A program made the position numbers and the translations under genes. From contig JANRID010000040.1 of NCBI GenBank assembly GCA_033765305.1, positions 186,001 to 250,000 on the forward strand: a stretch of DNA of 64,000 nucleotides, written 5' to 3'. Position 1 is the first letter of the stretch; the number at the start of each line of letters is the position of its first letter. Source of the DNA: RDXT01 sp033765305. Its GTDB lineage: Bacteria > Bacteroidota > Bacteroidia > J057. Below the pieces are notes generated by a model that searched no databases, was not told where the DNA came from, and saw only the letters and a list, made by a program, of their open reading frames with translations. Below are positions 1 to 8,575 of the stretch, piece by piece.

Positions 1-554
1 GCCAGCCTGCCGCTGGCGAACGTGTTGGTGATGATCTGATTGCGGATCTCCCGGGTTTGGCGGATGCTGTCGTCCGAGAGGTAGATGCCGATGAATTTTT
101 GGGGCGCGGTCCGGCAGTCCTGGGTGGCCGGATTGTCCACATGATCAAGCCCTTTGCTCCGTATCTGCATTTCAACGTAATACGCTTTCCCAGCCTGAAG
201 CGGTGCTTCCAGCGGCGTGCCTGCGCCTTCGGAAACGAATACCCCATTCACCAGCACCGCGCTTCCAAGCCCCATGAACCCGTCGCCTGCATACGGCAGG
301 AACTGCGTGCCCCAAAACTGCGAAGCGGCGGCCCGCTGGCTGGACAGGGGGCAGGCACGATGAAATAAATCAGGCGTAACAAATCTGGGATCGCCGATCA
401 CATACCAGGGCTGCGTTGCAACAACTCCATTTTCAGGCATCTGCACCGGGCAGGCGCCCACCGTTTCAAACCCGCCGTTCGGGATCAGATTCTGCGCAGA
501 CAGCCACTGGGAACTACACAGCAGCAAGCGCAGGCACATGCGGGCTGTACGCAT
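1..554 (-). CDS. Secreted surface protein, N-terminal part (runs off the left edge)
   Basis: Reading the minus strand from about 554 gives a short signal peptide (MRTARMCLRLLLCSSQWLSA) followed at once by QNLIPNGGFE. This start is typical of Bacteroidota exported proteins that open with a carbohydrate-binding-like jelly-roll domain (N-L-x-x-N-x-x-F-E). The frame stays open to base 1 and includes GDGFMGLG and KFIGIYLSDD, which fit that fold, and scattered cysteines (GACPV, RACPL, TQDCR). Nearby in-frame ATGs at 560 and 539 are possible; 554 gives a positively charged start and the signal core. The C-terminus, where a T9SS or OmpA-like domain would lie, is outside the window, so the final function is unknown. 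The class is fairly certain, the exact start is not. Confidence 0.7.
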   Translation of the reverse strand, partial: MRTARMCLRLLLCSSQWLSAQNLIPNGGFETVGACPVQMPENGVVATQPWYVIGDPRFVTPDLFHRACPLSSQRAAASQFWGTQFLPYAGDGFMGLGSAVLVNGVFVSEGAGTPLEAPLQAGKAYYVEMQIRSKGLDHVDNPATQDCRTAPQKFIGIYLSDDSIRQTREIRNQIITNTFASGRL

Positions 555-1015
555 CAGCATCCGCTGTATGTTCAGCGCCAGCAGGGATGTACCGGTCAGT
601 TGCATGCGCATAGATGGGTTGCCGTTTGCACAGTCCTTGTAACGGGGCGTCTGCGCGAGGCTCCGCTGCTGTTTCAGCAAGATACGCACGCGCGGTCCGC
701 AGTGCAAGTCTGTTCTGCAGTCCCTGTCTGGAACTGGCCTTCCCGATGGATTGGCAGAGCCGAAAAAGAGGAGCCGATCGGATAATTTGAAGTCGCCAAT
801 CGTTCAGATTGCGCAGACTTTGTTTGCCGGGCTGACCGGTTCCCAGCCGGAGGCGCAAAAACCGCCCGCTGCAGGGCTTAGCCCCGCAGCAGGGCCGATG
901 GCAGCTCGAAAAATCTTCCGGGCAGCTCAACCGCCATGCATCAGGTTGGGCATAGCCTGGCCTCCGGCGGTGCCCTGAGCGGCCCGCAGCCGGAACCAGC
1001 ACCGCCGCACCCCAG
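555..1015. other. Intergenic stretch, no gene seen
   Basis: No reading frame here has a convincing start, composition or family resemblance. The only structure seen is an imperfect hairpin at 869-889 (CTGCAGGGC / GCCCCGCAG, one mismatch, loop TTA), about 130 bases downstream of the VOC lipoprotein gene on the minus strand. It could end that transcript but has no T-tract. The region should also hold the promoter of the leftmost gene, but no clear TAnnTTTG box was found. Confidence 0.5.
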
Positions 1016-1510
1016 TCAATCCGCCGGCTGATGCAGGGCAATGCGGTTGCCTTCGCTGTCTTCAAATTCGGCTACAAACCCCCGGCTGCCGATCGAGGTC
1101 TTGGGATACAGCAGCTGCCCCCCGTTTGCGATGGCCCGCCGGAGCGTTTCGTCGATATCGTCCGTCGCGAAGTAGACGACGGCCCCGTCCCGCGTCGGAT
1201 GGTAGATCTCCCCCTTGGCCAGCGCGCCTGAAATGCCGCTGTATTCATCCGAAAACGGGAACAAGCCCATCTCGTTATGATCGATGACTTCCTGCTCGAA
1301 GTCAAAGCCGAATACAGCCTGGTAAAATCCGATTGCCCGGCCAAGGTCATCGACCGGAATTTCAACGTACACGATGGGGTTGGACTTGCGGCGCATGGTA
1401 TCGGGGGCTGCTGGGGGCGCAGCGGTTTGGGGGGCGTTCCCGCAGGAGCTTGCGTATGGCAGGCACAGCCCCAGCAGCAAAGCTGCCCATAGATGCGGAA
1501 TGCGGTTCAT
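1016..1510 (-). CDS. VOC-fold (glyoxalase/bleomycin-resistance-like) lipoprotein
   Basis: The 164-residue product has two parts. Residues 1-24 form a lipoprotein signal (MNRIPHLWAALLLGLCLPYASSC) with a lipobox ending in Cys. A short Ala/Pro linker follows, then a complete single VOC domain: NPIVYVEIPVDDLGRAIGFY, FDFEQEV, DGAVVYFATDDIDETL and a C-terminal GNRIALHQ. This resembles the VOC proteins often annotated as glyoxalase-like, which are normally cytosolic. I chose the ATG at 1510 because it gives the signal peptide; an internal ATG at MRRKSNP would give a plain cytosolic VOC protein. Possible metal ligands (E of YVEIP, H/E near the C-terminus) are present, but the substrate cannot be told. 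It is divergent from the gene at 1740. Confidence 0.75.
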   Translation of the reverse strand: MNRIPHLWAALLLGLCLPYASSCGNAPQTAAPPAAPDTMRRKSNPIVYVEIPVDDLGRAIGFYQAVFGFDFEQEVIDHNEMGLFPFSDEYSGISGALAKGEIYHPTRDGAVVYFATDDIDETLRRAIANGGQLLYPKTSIGSRGFVAEFEDSEGNRIALHQPAD

Positions 1511-1739
1511 GCCGGGATCTGCGCAGGCCTGGATACTGATTCCAGGCACCGCAAATATAGCACGTTTTCCGGCATGCAGCCCTCCGCCTGCGCTGAAATA
1601 TGGCGGCCCGGATTGCGCAGCGCCGGAATCCGGAAGGCAGGGCCCGGCGCCCTTGCGCTGCAGCAGGCAGCTGCATACCTTGCAGCAGCAGGCATGCGCA
1701 GGCAGCTTGCCCGGCTCCGCATCCCCAACCGCCCAGGCC

Positions 1740-2333
1740 ATGACCCCCAAGCAGGAAGAACGAATCAGAACCAAGATCAAGCAGATCAAGGCGGCGCTGG
1801 CAGCCGATAAAAAGCGATGGGGCGGCTTTCATCACGACGGCCAGGGGCTCCGTTACCTGCCGCCCCGGCTGTATCTCCAGCTGGGCGACTTTTCGGGCGG
1901 GCTCCGCTATCTGAACTGGTTCCGCAAGTACTTTCCGGACGATATGGGCTTCCCGGACTTCCTGTTCGAGTGGACCGTGATCCTCTTCAAAACCGGCAGG
2001 CGCAAAGAAGCCGAGAAAAAAGCGTTCGAGACGTTCAGGGCCAATACCTATCTGTTCGACAAGTTCTTCGGCAGGCCCGTCGTCCCCATCGAAAAGTGGG
2101 AATGGTCCAACCTGGCCCAGCCGGCATTTGCCGTCAGCTATTTCAGCTATTCATGCACCCAGGAGAACCTGCGGGATGTTGCCGCGTGGCTGGAAGGCCT
2201 GACGCAGTCCGGGAAATTTGCACAGCTGATGGACCAGTTCATCGGGCTGGCAACAGCGCTGCTGCACGAGCGGGACCCCGAGCGCCGAGGCCTGCTCCTG
2301 CAGCAGGCCCGCCAACTGGAATCAGAACTGTAA
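1740..2333 (+). CDS. Conserved hypothetical protein, probably helical
   Basis: A 197-residue soluble protein starts at MTPKQEERIRTKIKQIKAAL. It is rich in charged helical segments and aromatic residues (RYLNWFRKYFPDDMGF, FLFEWTVILFKTGRRKEAEKKAFETF) and resembles degenerate TPR/helical-repeat proteins, though I cannot assign a named family. No signal peptide or membrane segment is visible. Earlier in-frame ATGs exist upstream, but they precede a poor-quality Cys/Ala/Pro-rich stretch lying opposite the VOC gene, so the start at 1740 is preferred. It ends 16 bases before the GNAT gene, so the two are probably co-transcribed. Function unknown. Confidence 0.75.
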   Translation: MTPKQEERIRTKIKQIKAALAADKKRWGGFHHDGQGLRYLPPRLYLQLGDFSGGLRYLNWFRKYFPDDMGFPDFLFEWTVILFKTGRRKEAEKKAFETFRANTYLFDKFFGRPVVPIEKWEWSNLAQPAFAVSYFSYSCTQENLRDVAAWLEGLTQSGKFAQLMDQFIGLATALLHERDPERRGLLLQQARQLESEL

Positions 2334-2349
2334 ATGCCCGCATAGCCCC

Positions 2350-2892
2350 ATGACCTTCCGGACCAGACAAGGCCACGAGATCCTGCTCGCCATGCTCCAG
2401 CCCGAAGCGCTGGAGGAGCTGCATGCCTATCTGGAGGGCCTGAGCGGCGATACCAGACGGCGCTTCGGACCCCATCCCTTCGACCTGCCCTCCATCGTCC
2501 AGCTGTATGGAGGCAGCCCCGAACACCGGGGATACATCGCCCGCGATCCGGCCTCGGGCCGGATCATCGCCTATGCCGTCGTCCGCATCGGCTTTCTGCC
2601 GCATGACGCCCCCCGCCTCCAGTCCTGCGGCATCACGCCCGACGCGCAGACCGACTGCACCTTCGCCCCGTCCGTCGCCGACGCATGGCAGGGCTGCGGC
2701 CTGGGGGACGGACTGCTGACGTGCGTCATTTCCGACCTGAAACAGCATACCGCCGTCCGCAGAATCATCCTCTGGGGCGGCGTGCAGGCCGACAACCAGC
2801 GGGCACTCCGCTACTATATGCGCAACGGCTTCCGCATCCTCGGCGCCTTTACCTACAACGGGGAAAACTACGACATGCTGCGGGAGATCTGA
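2350..2892 (+). CDS. GNAT-family N-acetyltransferase
   Basis: The 180-residue protein has the GNAT layout: an N-terminal helix-rich segment (ALEELHAYLEGLSGDTRRRFG), a central strand GRIIAYAVVRIGFL, the acetyl-CoA-binding motif Q-G-C-G-L-G followed by DGLL, and the late RRIILWGGVQADNQRALRYYMRNGFRILG, in which N-x-x-A-x-x-x-Y-x-x-x-G-F is typical motif B. It ends with a strand NGENYDMLREI. The substrate (protein N-terminus, amine, antibiotic) cannot be told. It sits directly behind the hypothetical gene at 1740, likely in one transcript. Confidence 0.85.
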   Translation: MTFRTRQGHEILLAMLQPEALEELHAYLEGLSGDTRRRFGPHPFDLPSIVQLYGGSPEHRGYIARDPASGRIIAYAVVRIGFLPHDAPRLQSCGITPDAQTDCTFAPSVADAWQGCGLGDGLLTCVISDLKQHTAVRRIILWGGVQADNQRALRYYMRNGFRILGAFTYNGENYDMLREI

Positions 2893-3038
2893 GCGGCCCC
2901 GGGCCTGTGCCGGCACGCACGGCAGGGCCTGCCTCATATATGAACATATTCTTCTGTGTAAGATGTTTGCCATATCGGGATAGGACGCTGCATGCGCAGT
3001 GCTGTACTTTACGGGTGCAAGTGACACCTTACAGCAAG

Positions 3039-4229
3039 ATGATGCAGCCCAACCTGAATACCTTCGCCCGATCTTCAGCGCTGTTCCTGGCCGGCCTGTT
3101 TGCGTTTCCCGCGCTGAGCTGCGGGCAGACGGGAAGCGCCGGAGACCCCTTTACCGCGCTGAGCCAGGCCTGGGGGGCGGGCACGTCCGGCACCTATTAC
3201 TTTCTGATCGGCGGTACCCCTTTTTCGACCTATGTCGATGCGGGCAGCGGCTGGATATTGGCCGCATCGGGTGCCGGCAGCACCGAAGAAAGCAGCTATT
3301 CGACCACCACCAGCCTGGCCCTGCAGGCAGATGAGATCCTGCCGGCCGCCATCTACACCAGCACCCTGGTCACGGCGGTGCGGATCAGCGCAAGCTCAGG
3401 GCCCGAACTGCCGTTCGACATCATGACAGACGACGCGGGCGTGCTCGCCAATCTGCAGAGCAATGTCACCCTCTCCGTCGGGACCAGCAGCGCGACCTGG
3501 ACCGGCACCGGCACCTCCCGGGTGGAAGGGGGCTGCGGAAGCTCCTCCAGCACCCTGGATACGAGAATCTACCACTGCGGATGCAACGGCAGCGGCCTGC
3601 ACTGGCTGGTGGCCGATGGCACCGGGCTGGAAAAAATCAGCTATGGCGAAAGCAGCCAGAATGACCTGAACCTCTGGATCCGGACGGACGCTCCGGTCTT
3701 TCCGGTGACCCTGTCATACTTTGAAGCGGCAGCGGAGGCCGCCGGCAGGGTGGGCCTGCGCTGGCAGACCCTTGCAGAGCACAACAGCAGCTTTTTTGCG
3801 GTGGAGCGCTCCAGCGACCTGAGAATCTGGGAGCGCATCGGCCAGGTGGATGCTGCCGGGACCTCGTCGGTGCCGCGCACGTATCTGTTTTCGGACCTCG
3901 ATCCGGTTCCGGGGGTCTCGTATTACCGCCTGCGGCAGACGGACCAGACCGGCGCATACGGGTACTCCGAAGTCCGGGAAATCGCCGGGCCGCATGCAGT
4001 CCTCGTCCGGGCCTTCCCCAATCCTGCGGCTGCCATGCTGGCGGTGGAGGGCGATCCTGCGGAGCTGTCCGCGCTGCGCATCTGCAGCCTGACGGGGCAG
4101 GACCTGAGCCGCCTGGTCACCATGTTTCCGGTGCAGGGCCGCCGCCGCACCCTCGACCTGACGCACCTGCCGGCAGGCGTGTACCTGCTGACGGCCCCGC
4201 ACCATGCGCAACGGGTGTATAAGGAATGA
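3039..4229 (+). CDS. Secreted protein with T9SS type A sorting domain
   Basis: The product has 396 residues starting at MMQPNLNTFARSS (adjacent ATGs at 3039 and 3042). A signal peptide ends near FAFPALSCGQ. The middle (about residues 30-215) is a Ser/Thr/Gly-rich beta domain I do not recognise, with several Cys (GGCGSSS, YHCGCNG). From PVTLSYFEA it continues with the beta-sandwich linker common in Bacteroidota secreted proteins (GLRWQTLAEHNSSFFAVERS, SYYRLRQTDQTG). It ends with the sorting domain AFPNPAAAML ... LPAGVYLLTA. It is therefore exported by Sec, crosses the outer membrane by the type IX system and is probably attached to the cell surface. The upstream in-frame extension overlapping the GNAT gene is not used. 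Confidence 0.85.
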   Translation: MMQPNLNTFARSSALFLAGLFAFPALSCGQTGSAGDPFTALSQAWGAGTSGTYYFLIGGTPFSTYVDAGSGWILAASGAGSTEESSYSTTTSLALQADEILPAAIYTSTLVTAVRISASSGPELPFDIMTDDAGVLANLQSNVTLSVGTSSATWTGTGTSRVEGGCGSSSSTLDTRIYHCGCNGSGLHWLVADGTGLEKISYGESSQNDLNLWIRTDAPVFPVTLSYFEAAAEAAGRVGLRWQTLAEHNSSFFAVERSSDLRIWERIGQVDAAGTSSVPRTYLFSDLDPVPGVSYYRLRQTDQTGAYGYSEVREIAGPHAVLVRAFPNPAAAMLAVEGDPAELSALRICSLTGQDLSRLVTMFPVQGRRRTLDLTHLPAGVYLLTAPHHAQRVYKE

Positions 4230-4350
4230 AGCCGGATCCGGCAAGCTGGGGCGCAGGCAGATGTGCGGGTGCGCGGGGCTGCTAACATCACTCCGCTGCC
4301 GCATCCTGTGAATGCGCCCGCAGGAGGCGGAGGCTTTCAGCGGCTGTTCC

Positions 4351-5829
4351 TTACCTTCCCCCCGCCTGCTTCCACAGCCCCAGCACCGCCTGGTTGAAGT
4401 CTGCCGACAGGCCCAGGGCCAGGGCTGCCGGCACGTAGAGCAGCGTCACCAGCGCCGAGCGCAGCACCAGGTCCAGCAGCGGATGCCCCATCTGCGGCAG
4501 CGCCAGCCCGATGAGCAGCACCGCTGCGATCAGCGCCGCCGTTTTGAGCGTTTGCCCGTCGAAAGGCTGCATGCGGTATTTCACCCACACATACCAGCAG
4601 CACAGGGCATTGTAGGCCAGCACCGAAAGCGCCGTGGCAATGGCTGCGCCGGTCTCCTGCATCAGCGGGATGAGCAGGAAGTTGCTGCCGATCACCAGCC
4701 CCAGCAGCAGCAGGTTGGCGTAGAGCTGGAAGCGGTAGTGCCGCGAATTGACGATGATGCCGTGGTTGAGCCCGGTGGCGACATTGATCAGCGAGGCCAG
4801 GCCGAGGAAAATAGCCGCACCCTCGCCCGAAGCATGCTTCGGCGAGAGCATGAACAGGTTGTCCAGGTTCACCCAGATCCCGATCATCACCCAGCCGCCG
4901 AGGATGAGGTTGTTGATGGCGCTCTTGTAGTAGAGCGAGGCCACCTCGGATAATTCATTGTTTTTCAGGTGCTTGGCCAGGATGGGCACCGCGATGGCGT
5001 TGATCGAGCGGGCCGGCATCTGGATCAGCGTGGAAATGTAGTACGCCACGGCATAGGTGGCTACCGTCGCCTCGCCGATCAGCCAGCCGATCATCAGCAG
5101 GTCCACCCGGTTGACGAGGATGGTGGTCATCTCGCCCAGCGAGGAGAAAAGCCCGTAGCCCGTCATGATGCGCATCATGCGGCGCCGCACCCGGTGCAGC
5201 CCCGTGCGGAAGCGCAGCCGCCGCAGCCAGAGCAGGTAGCCCAGGATCAGCAGGCCGGGGATGAATTCGCTGACGACATAGCCGTTGAGGAAGTCCGTAA
5301 ACCCGATCCAGCCGAAATGATAGATCAGGATGAGGGCCATCTGCGCCACGCGCAGCCCCACATGCAGCGCGAAGGTGGGCACCACCGATTTCAGCAGGCT
5401 TTGCGAGAGCGAGGTCAGGAAGCGCTGCAGGGTATAGGCCAGGATGATGGGGAAAATGTAGGCGTAAGCCCCCGAAAACAGCGGCGAATTTTCCTGGTAC
5501 ACCGATTGGATCCAGGGCTGGCCGAGCCAGAGCAGCAGGGTGGCAAGCAGAAAGCCTGCCAGGGTGTACAGCGAGACAAACCACACAAACTGCCCTTCGG
5601 CCTCCGGGTCGCGGTGGTAGTAGGGGAAAAACCGCAGCACGATGCGCGTCACCCCCAGCTGCGACAGCTCGGAGCCCAGCACCATGAAGGTGATCAGCAG
5701 CTCCGTCAGGCCAAACTGCTCCTTCGTCAGCCAGGCATTGAACAGGATCAGCTTGTTGACCATGCCCAGCACCACGCCGAAGTAGGTGTAGAGGACGTTG
5801 CGCAGGCTCTGGCGGATCACAATGCCCAT
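4351..5829 (-). CDS. Polysaccharide flippase (Wzx/MATE-like exporter)
   Basis: A 492-residue integral membrane protein with about 12-14 hydrophobic segments spread along its whole length, starting MGIVIRQSLRNVLYTYFG. It resembles oligosaccharide flippases: an N-terminal KEQFGLTELLITFMVLGSELSQLG, a cluster of Arg after a middle segment (LRRLRFRTGLHRVRRRMMR), and the later NRVDLLMIGWLIGEATVATYAVAYYIS. It would move lipid-linked sugar units for lipopolysaccharide or exopolysaccharide across the inner membrane. The start lies 39 bases after the end of the sugar kinase/nucleotidyltransferase gene on the same strand, so the two form a likely surface-polysaccharide operon. It converges with the T9SS gene; a 12-base perfect palindrome (GCCGGATCCGGC, 4231-4242) lies between them. 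Confidence 0.85.
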   Translation of the reverse strand: MGIVIRQSLRNVLYTYFGVVLGMVNKLILFNAWLTKEQFGLTELLITFMVLGSELSQLGVTRIVLRFFPYYHRDPEAEGQFVWFVSLYTLAGFLLATLLLWLGQPWIQSVYQENSPLFSGAYAYIFPIILAYTLQRFLTSLSQSLLKSVVPTFALHVGLRVAQMALILIYHFGWIGFTDFLNGYVVSEFIPGLLILGYLLWLRRLRFRTGLHRVRRRMMRIMTGYGLFSSLGEMTTILVNRVDLLMIGWLIGEATVATYAVAYYISTLIQMPARSINAIAVPILAKHLKNNELSEVASLYYKSAINNLILGGWVMIGIWVNLDNLFMLSPKHASGEGAAIFLGLASLINVATGLNHGIIVNSRHYRFQLYANLLLLGLVIGSNFLLIPLMQETGAAIATALSVLAYNALCCWYVWVKYRMQPFDGQTLKTAALIAAVLLIGLALPQMGHPLLDLVLRSALVTLLYVPAALALGLSADFNQAVLGLWKQAGGR

Positions 5830-5868
5830 GAAGGGGGCGGATTAGGCGGTTGTGGCGGGAAATGCGGC

Positions 5869-7389
5869 TTATTTCAGCAAGTGGCTGATCATTTTGGTCA
5901 GCTCTACGCGGTTGACGGGGCGCTCGTTGCCGAGGATGGTCACCGCCAGGGCGCCTGTGCAGTTGCCGATGAAGGGCAGCCATTCCGGCGGACAGCCGCG
6001 GTAGGCGCAGAGGGCGGTCACCGACAGCACGGCATCGCCGGCGCCCACGGAGTCCACCACGCTCGTCGCCAGGGCGGGGGCGGTGTAGAACGAATCGCCG
6101 TGCAGGTAGGTAGCGCCCTGCTGGCCGAGGGTAATGGTGATGTCCGGGCAGCCGGTCACCTCGCGGAGGCGGTGGATCAGCGCCTGGAGGTCGCCGTATT
6201 TGTCGCCGAAGGGCAGCCGCAGCTCGTTTTCGTCGATCGAAATATAATCGGCGCTGCGGTACTTGGTGATGTAGTTGTAGCCGTAGTTGTTGCTGTTGGT
6301 CTGGGCGTTGACGGCCACATACAGGTCGGACGCAGCCAGGAACTCGCGAATGGCCGGAGTAATCATGCCGTGGCCGAAATCGGCGATCAGCACCAGGTCG
6401 TAGTCGCCTGCGACTGCTTCGAGGTGACGGAGGATGTCCTGCTCCACCGGCGGCGGCAGCATCGAGTCGTTCATGAACGTCACCTCGAAGACCTTGGTAT
6501 TCAGGTACTCCGAGATATAGCGGCGCTTGGTGGGCGTGGGGCCGTCCTCGCGGTAGAAAAAGCGCACATCCACCCGTTCGTCGAGCTTGGGCTGAATCAC
6601 TTCCAGGTGGTCCTGCTCGCGGCCGAGGCAGGTGATGAGGTGCACCTGTCCGGCAAACTGGTTGAGGTGGTTGGCGATGGCCAGCACCCCGCCGGCAAAC
6701 TGGTCGGCCCGGAGAAACTTCGTGGACAGGGTAGGGGACTTGGAGGATTTGCCCAGCGAACGGATATAGTGGTACTCATCGATGATCGTATCGCCGATCA
6801 CCAGCACCCGCAGATCCGACAGCGACTCGATGAAGCGGATGATGTCTCCCGCATCGTGCTGTTTCCGGAAGGCATACATGTATTCCTGCGCCGAAGGCGT
6901 CAGCGGGCTGAGGTGGGCGTTGATGAGGTTGGAGGAGGAAAAGGTGATTTCTTCCGTGAAAAACACATTGCCCCCCGCTTCGCGGACGGCGTCCACCTCC
7001 TCGCGGATCTTGCCGGTCAGATCGGCGTCGAAGTCCTTGTATTCCTGGCCTTTGACATAGAGGCTGGGCTTCAGCAGGCGGATGGCTTCGGTGGCGGTGG
7101 GCCAATAGTTGACCGCCACATAATCGACCACTTCGAGGGCGGCGAGCATTTCGAGGCGGAGCTGCTCGTTGAAGGCGGGGCGGCCGGGGCCTTTGTTGAC
7201 GAAGCGGTCGGGGGTGAGGGTCACCACCAGCACATCGGCGGCCCGGCGGGCAGCCTCGAAGTGCTTGACATGCCCCAGGTGCAGCAGGTCGAATACGCCG
7301 TGGCAGTGCGCAACGGTCTGGCCTTCGGCTTTCAGGGCGGAGATGGCGGAGGCAAGATCCTCCAGGTCCATGATTTTGGCTTGGGGCAT
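5869..7389 (-). CDS. Bifunctional nucleotidyltransferase / PfkB-type sugar kinase, reversed domain order
   Basis: A 506-residue fusion. The N-terminal part (about 1-150) is a cytidylyltransferase-like domain with the H-x-G-H signature at H37-H40 (GVFDLLHLGHVKH) and the later LKPSLYVKGQEYKD. The C-terminal part (about 190-490) is a ribokinase/PfkB domain (LRVLVIGDTIIDEY, FAGGVLAIANHLN) with its catalytic G-A-G-D motif at about D452 (VVDSVGAGDAVLSV). Both domains resemble those of HldE, which makes ADP-heptose for lipopolysaccharide core, but HldE has kinase first and nucleotidyltransferase second. It may make an NDP-activated sugar phosphate for the flippase gene directly downstream. Key residues of both active sites look intact. 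The sugar and nucleotide are not determined. Confidence 0.85.
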   Translation of the reverse strand: MPQAKIMDLEDLASAISALKAEGQTVAHCHGVFDLLHLGHVKHFEAARRAADVLVVTLTPDRFVNKGPGRPAFNEQLRLEMLAALEVVDYVAVNYWPTATEAIRLLKPSLYVKGQEYKDFDADLTGKIREEVDAVREAGGNVFFTEEITFSSSNLINAHLSPLTPSAQEYMYAFRKQHDAGDIIRFIESLSDLRVLVIGDTIIDEYHYIRSLGKSSKSPTLSTKFLRADQFAGGVLAIANHLNQFAGQVHLITCLGREQDHLEVIQPKLDERVDVRFFYREDGPTPTKRRYISEYLNTKVFEVTFMNDSMLPPPVEQDILRHLEAVAGDYDLVLIADFGHGMITPAIREFLAASDLYVAVNAQTNSNNYGYNYITKYRSADYISIDENELRLPFGDKYGDLQALIHRLREVTGCPDITITLGQQGATYLHGDSFYTAPALATSVVDSVGAGDAVLSVTALCAYRGCPPEWLPFIGNCTGALAVTILGNERPVNRVELTKMISHLLK

Positions 7390-7556
7390 GGCAGGGCAGC
7401 GCTTATGCGCCGGGAGGCAAATTTGGGCAAATGCCCGCTGATCTGCAAAAATGCCTGCCGGATCGTCGCGGCAAACGTCCCGGCTGGTTGCCAGGCACCT
7501 GGTGCATCAGGTCCGCGCCCCGGCTGCCTGCCTGCTGGTCTGCGGAATCCGGGGGA

Positions 7557-7610
7557 GTTCGTTGTTCTTGAAGGTGAGCTGTACGATCCTGTCTTGTTCG
7601 GGCAAGAGCG
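7557..7610 (-). pseudogene. Fragment of a second Rpn-family gene copy (downstream remnant)
   Basis: Bases 7557-7610 match 8336-8389, inside the intact Rpn gene, with one mismatch over 54 bases. On the minus strand they encode the same segment around LLPE-x-DRIVQLTFKN. The fragment begins exactly where the intact gene's 3' tail ends, sharing a CG dinucleotide at 7609-7610. It has no start and no continuation, so it is a leftover of a tandem copy. Confidence 0.85.
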
Positions 7611-7613
7611 CTG

Positions 7614-8486
7614 TCAGAGCCGGCCGATCTCCTCCTCCGACAATCCGGTATACCGCCTTATTTTTTCAGCTGTCTCCCCTGCCTGCTTCATGATTCTGGC
7701 CATTTCCATCTTCCCTTCCAGCAGCCCCTCAATTTTTCCCTCAATTTTTCCCTCGATTTTTCCCTCAGTAAAGGCTGTGTCAATCACCCCTTTCAGGTCG
7801 CGGTAGACCTTCAGGCTGTTTTCGTAGGTGTCGAGTTCGGCCTGACCCAGCCTGGAAAGCTCTGCTTTCTCGAATGCCTGCTCAAACACTTCGTCGGCGA
7901 AAATGGACGGCATGCGCTGGAAGTCTTCGAGGTGTTTGATGAAATACAGCCACTTGTCCAGGCGGGTTTCCAGCAAAGCCTCCGTTTTCTGGAAGTTGGG
8001 CATTTCGATGTACACGTAGGTGAGTTTGTCGTAAAACACCTTTCCGTGTTGATTTTTCAGCCTGATCGTGTGCAGGTATTCGCTTCGTTCAGGCTCTGTC
8101 TCGTAGTCATCAAAGGTGAAATCCAGAATACCGATGCAGTACACGGCGGCCAGGCTGTAGTTCCACTCGCCTTTCTCCGCCTGCTCCCTGATGGGGAACG
8201 TGGAGTAGTAGATCGTTCGTTCTTTAAAATAGTTTTGTTTGGCCTTCTGCAGCTCGACGATGAATTTTTCGCCCTTTCCGTTCTCGCAGTAAATGTCGTA
8301 AACGGCTTTCCGGTCCAGGTCCGTGATGCCGAGCTGTTCGTTGTTCTTGAAGGTGAGCTGTACGATCCTGTCTTTTTCGGGCAAGAGCGAATTGAGGAAG
8401 TCCATCAGCTGCGGCTTGCTGGCTTCCTCCCCGAAAATCTTCTTGAATCCGAAGTCGGTATAGGGATTGATGTACCTGGCTTTCAT
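7614..8486 (-). CDS. Rpn-family PD-(D/E)XK nuclease / putative transposase
   Basis: The 290-residue product begins MKARYINPYTDFGFKKIFG, the hallmark start of the Rpn/PDDEXK transposase-like family, which justifies the ATG at 8486 over 8510. The nuclease core is visible as D64 (VYDIYC) and E78-x-Q80 (FIVELQ). The C-terminal part is helical and carries a short repeat EGKIEGKIEGKIEG before ALGLSEEEI-like sequence (YTGLSEEEIGRL), as seen in this family. Members promote RecA-independent recombination in E. coli; whether they move themselves is uncertain. The gene is lower in GC than its neighbours and is flanked by partial copies of itself, consistent with recent duplication and loss. No terminal inverted repeats were found. 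Confidence 0.88.
   Translation of the reverse strand: MKARYINPYTDFGFKKIFGEEASKPQLMDFLNSLLPEKDRIVQLTFKNNEQLGITDLDRKAVYDIYCENGKGEKFIVELQKAKQNYFKERTIYYSTFPIREQAEKGEWNYSLAAVYCIGILDFTFDDYETEPERSEYLHTIRLKNQHGKVFYDKLTYVYIEMPNFQKTEALLETRLDKWLYFIKHLEDFQRMPSIFADEVFEQAFEKAELSRLGQAELDTYENSLKVYRDLKGVIDTAFTEGKIEGKIEGKIEGLLEGKMEMARIMKQAGETAEKIRRYTGLSEEEIGRL
7727..7762. repeat. Three tandem 12-base units inside the Rpn gene
   Basis: Units 7727-7738, 7739-7750 and 7751-7762 read CCTCAATTTTTC, the third with one change (G for A). Being 12 bases long, gain or loss of a unit keeps frame and changes the number of EGKI repeats in the helical C-terminal region. Confidence 0.9.
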
Positions 8487-8575
8487 TTGGTTATCTGGAT
8501 CACGCTCCAAACAAAGCTACGCGTTTTTGCCGTCCGGCACAAGGGATTGCAGGCAGACGGGCATGTCAGCTCCTC

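Noticed and set aside
514..1065. A 183-codon minus-strand frame between the first two genes
   Set aside because: It overlaps both neighbours out of frame, is rich in Ala/Arg/Cys and shows no domain or signal peptide.
4231..4242. Perfect 12-base palindrome GCCGGATCCGGC between convergent genes as a terminator
   Set aside because: It has no loop and no T-tract. It may be chance in GC-rich DNA or a weak protein site, so it is not listed as a terminator.
4969..7806. A 945-codon open frame on the plus strand opposite the flippase and sugar kinase genes
   Set aside because: Both minus-strand genes have clear families and motifs; the plus frame is Gln/His/Gly/Asp-rich without domains, a normal by-product of GC-rich codon use on the other strand.
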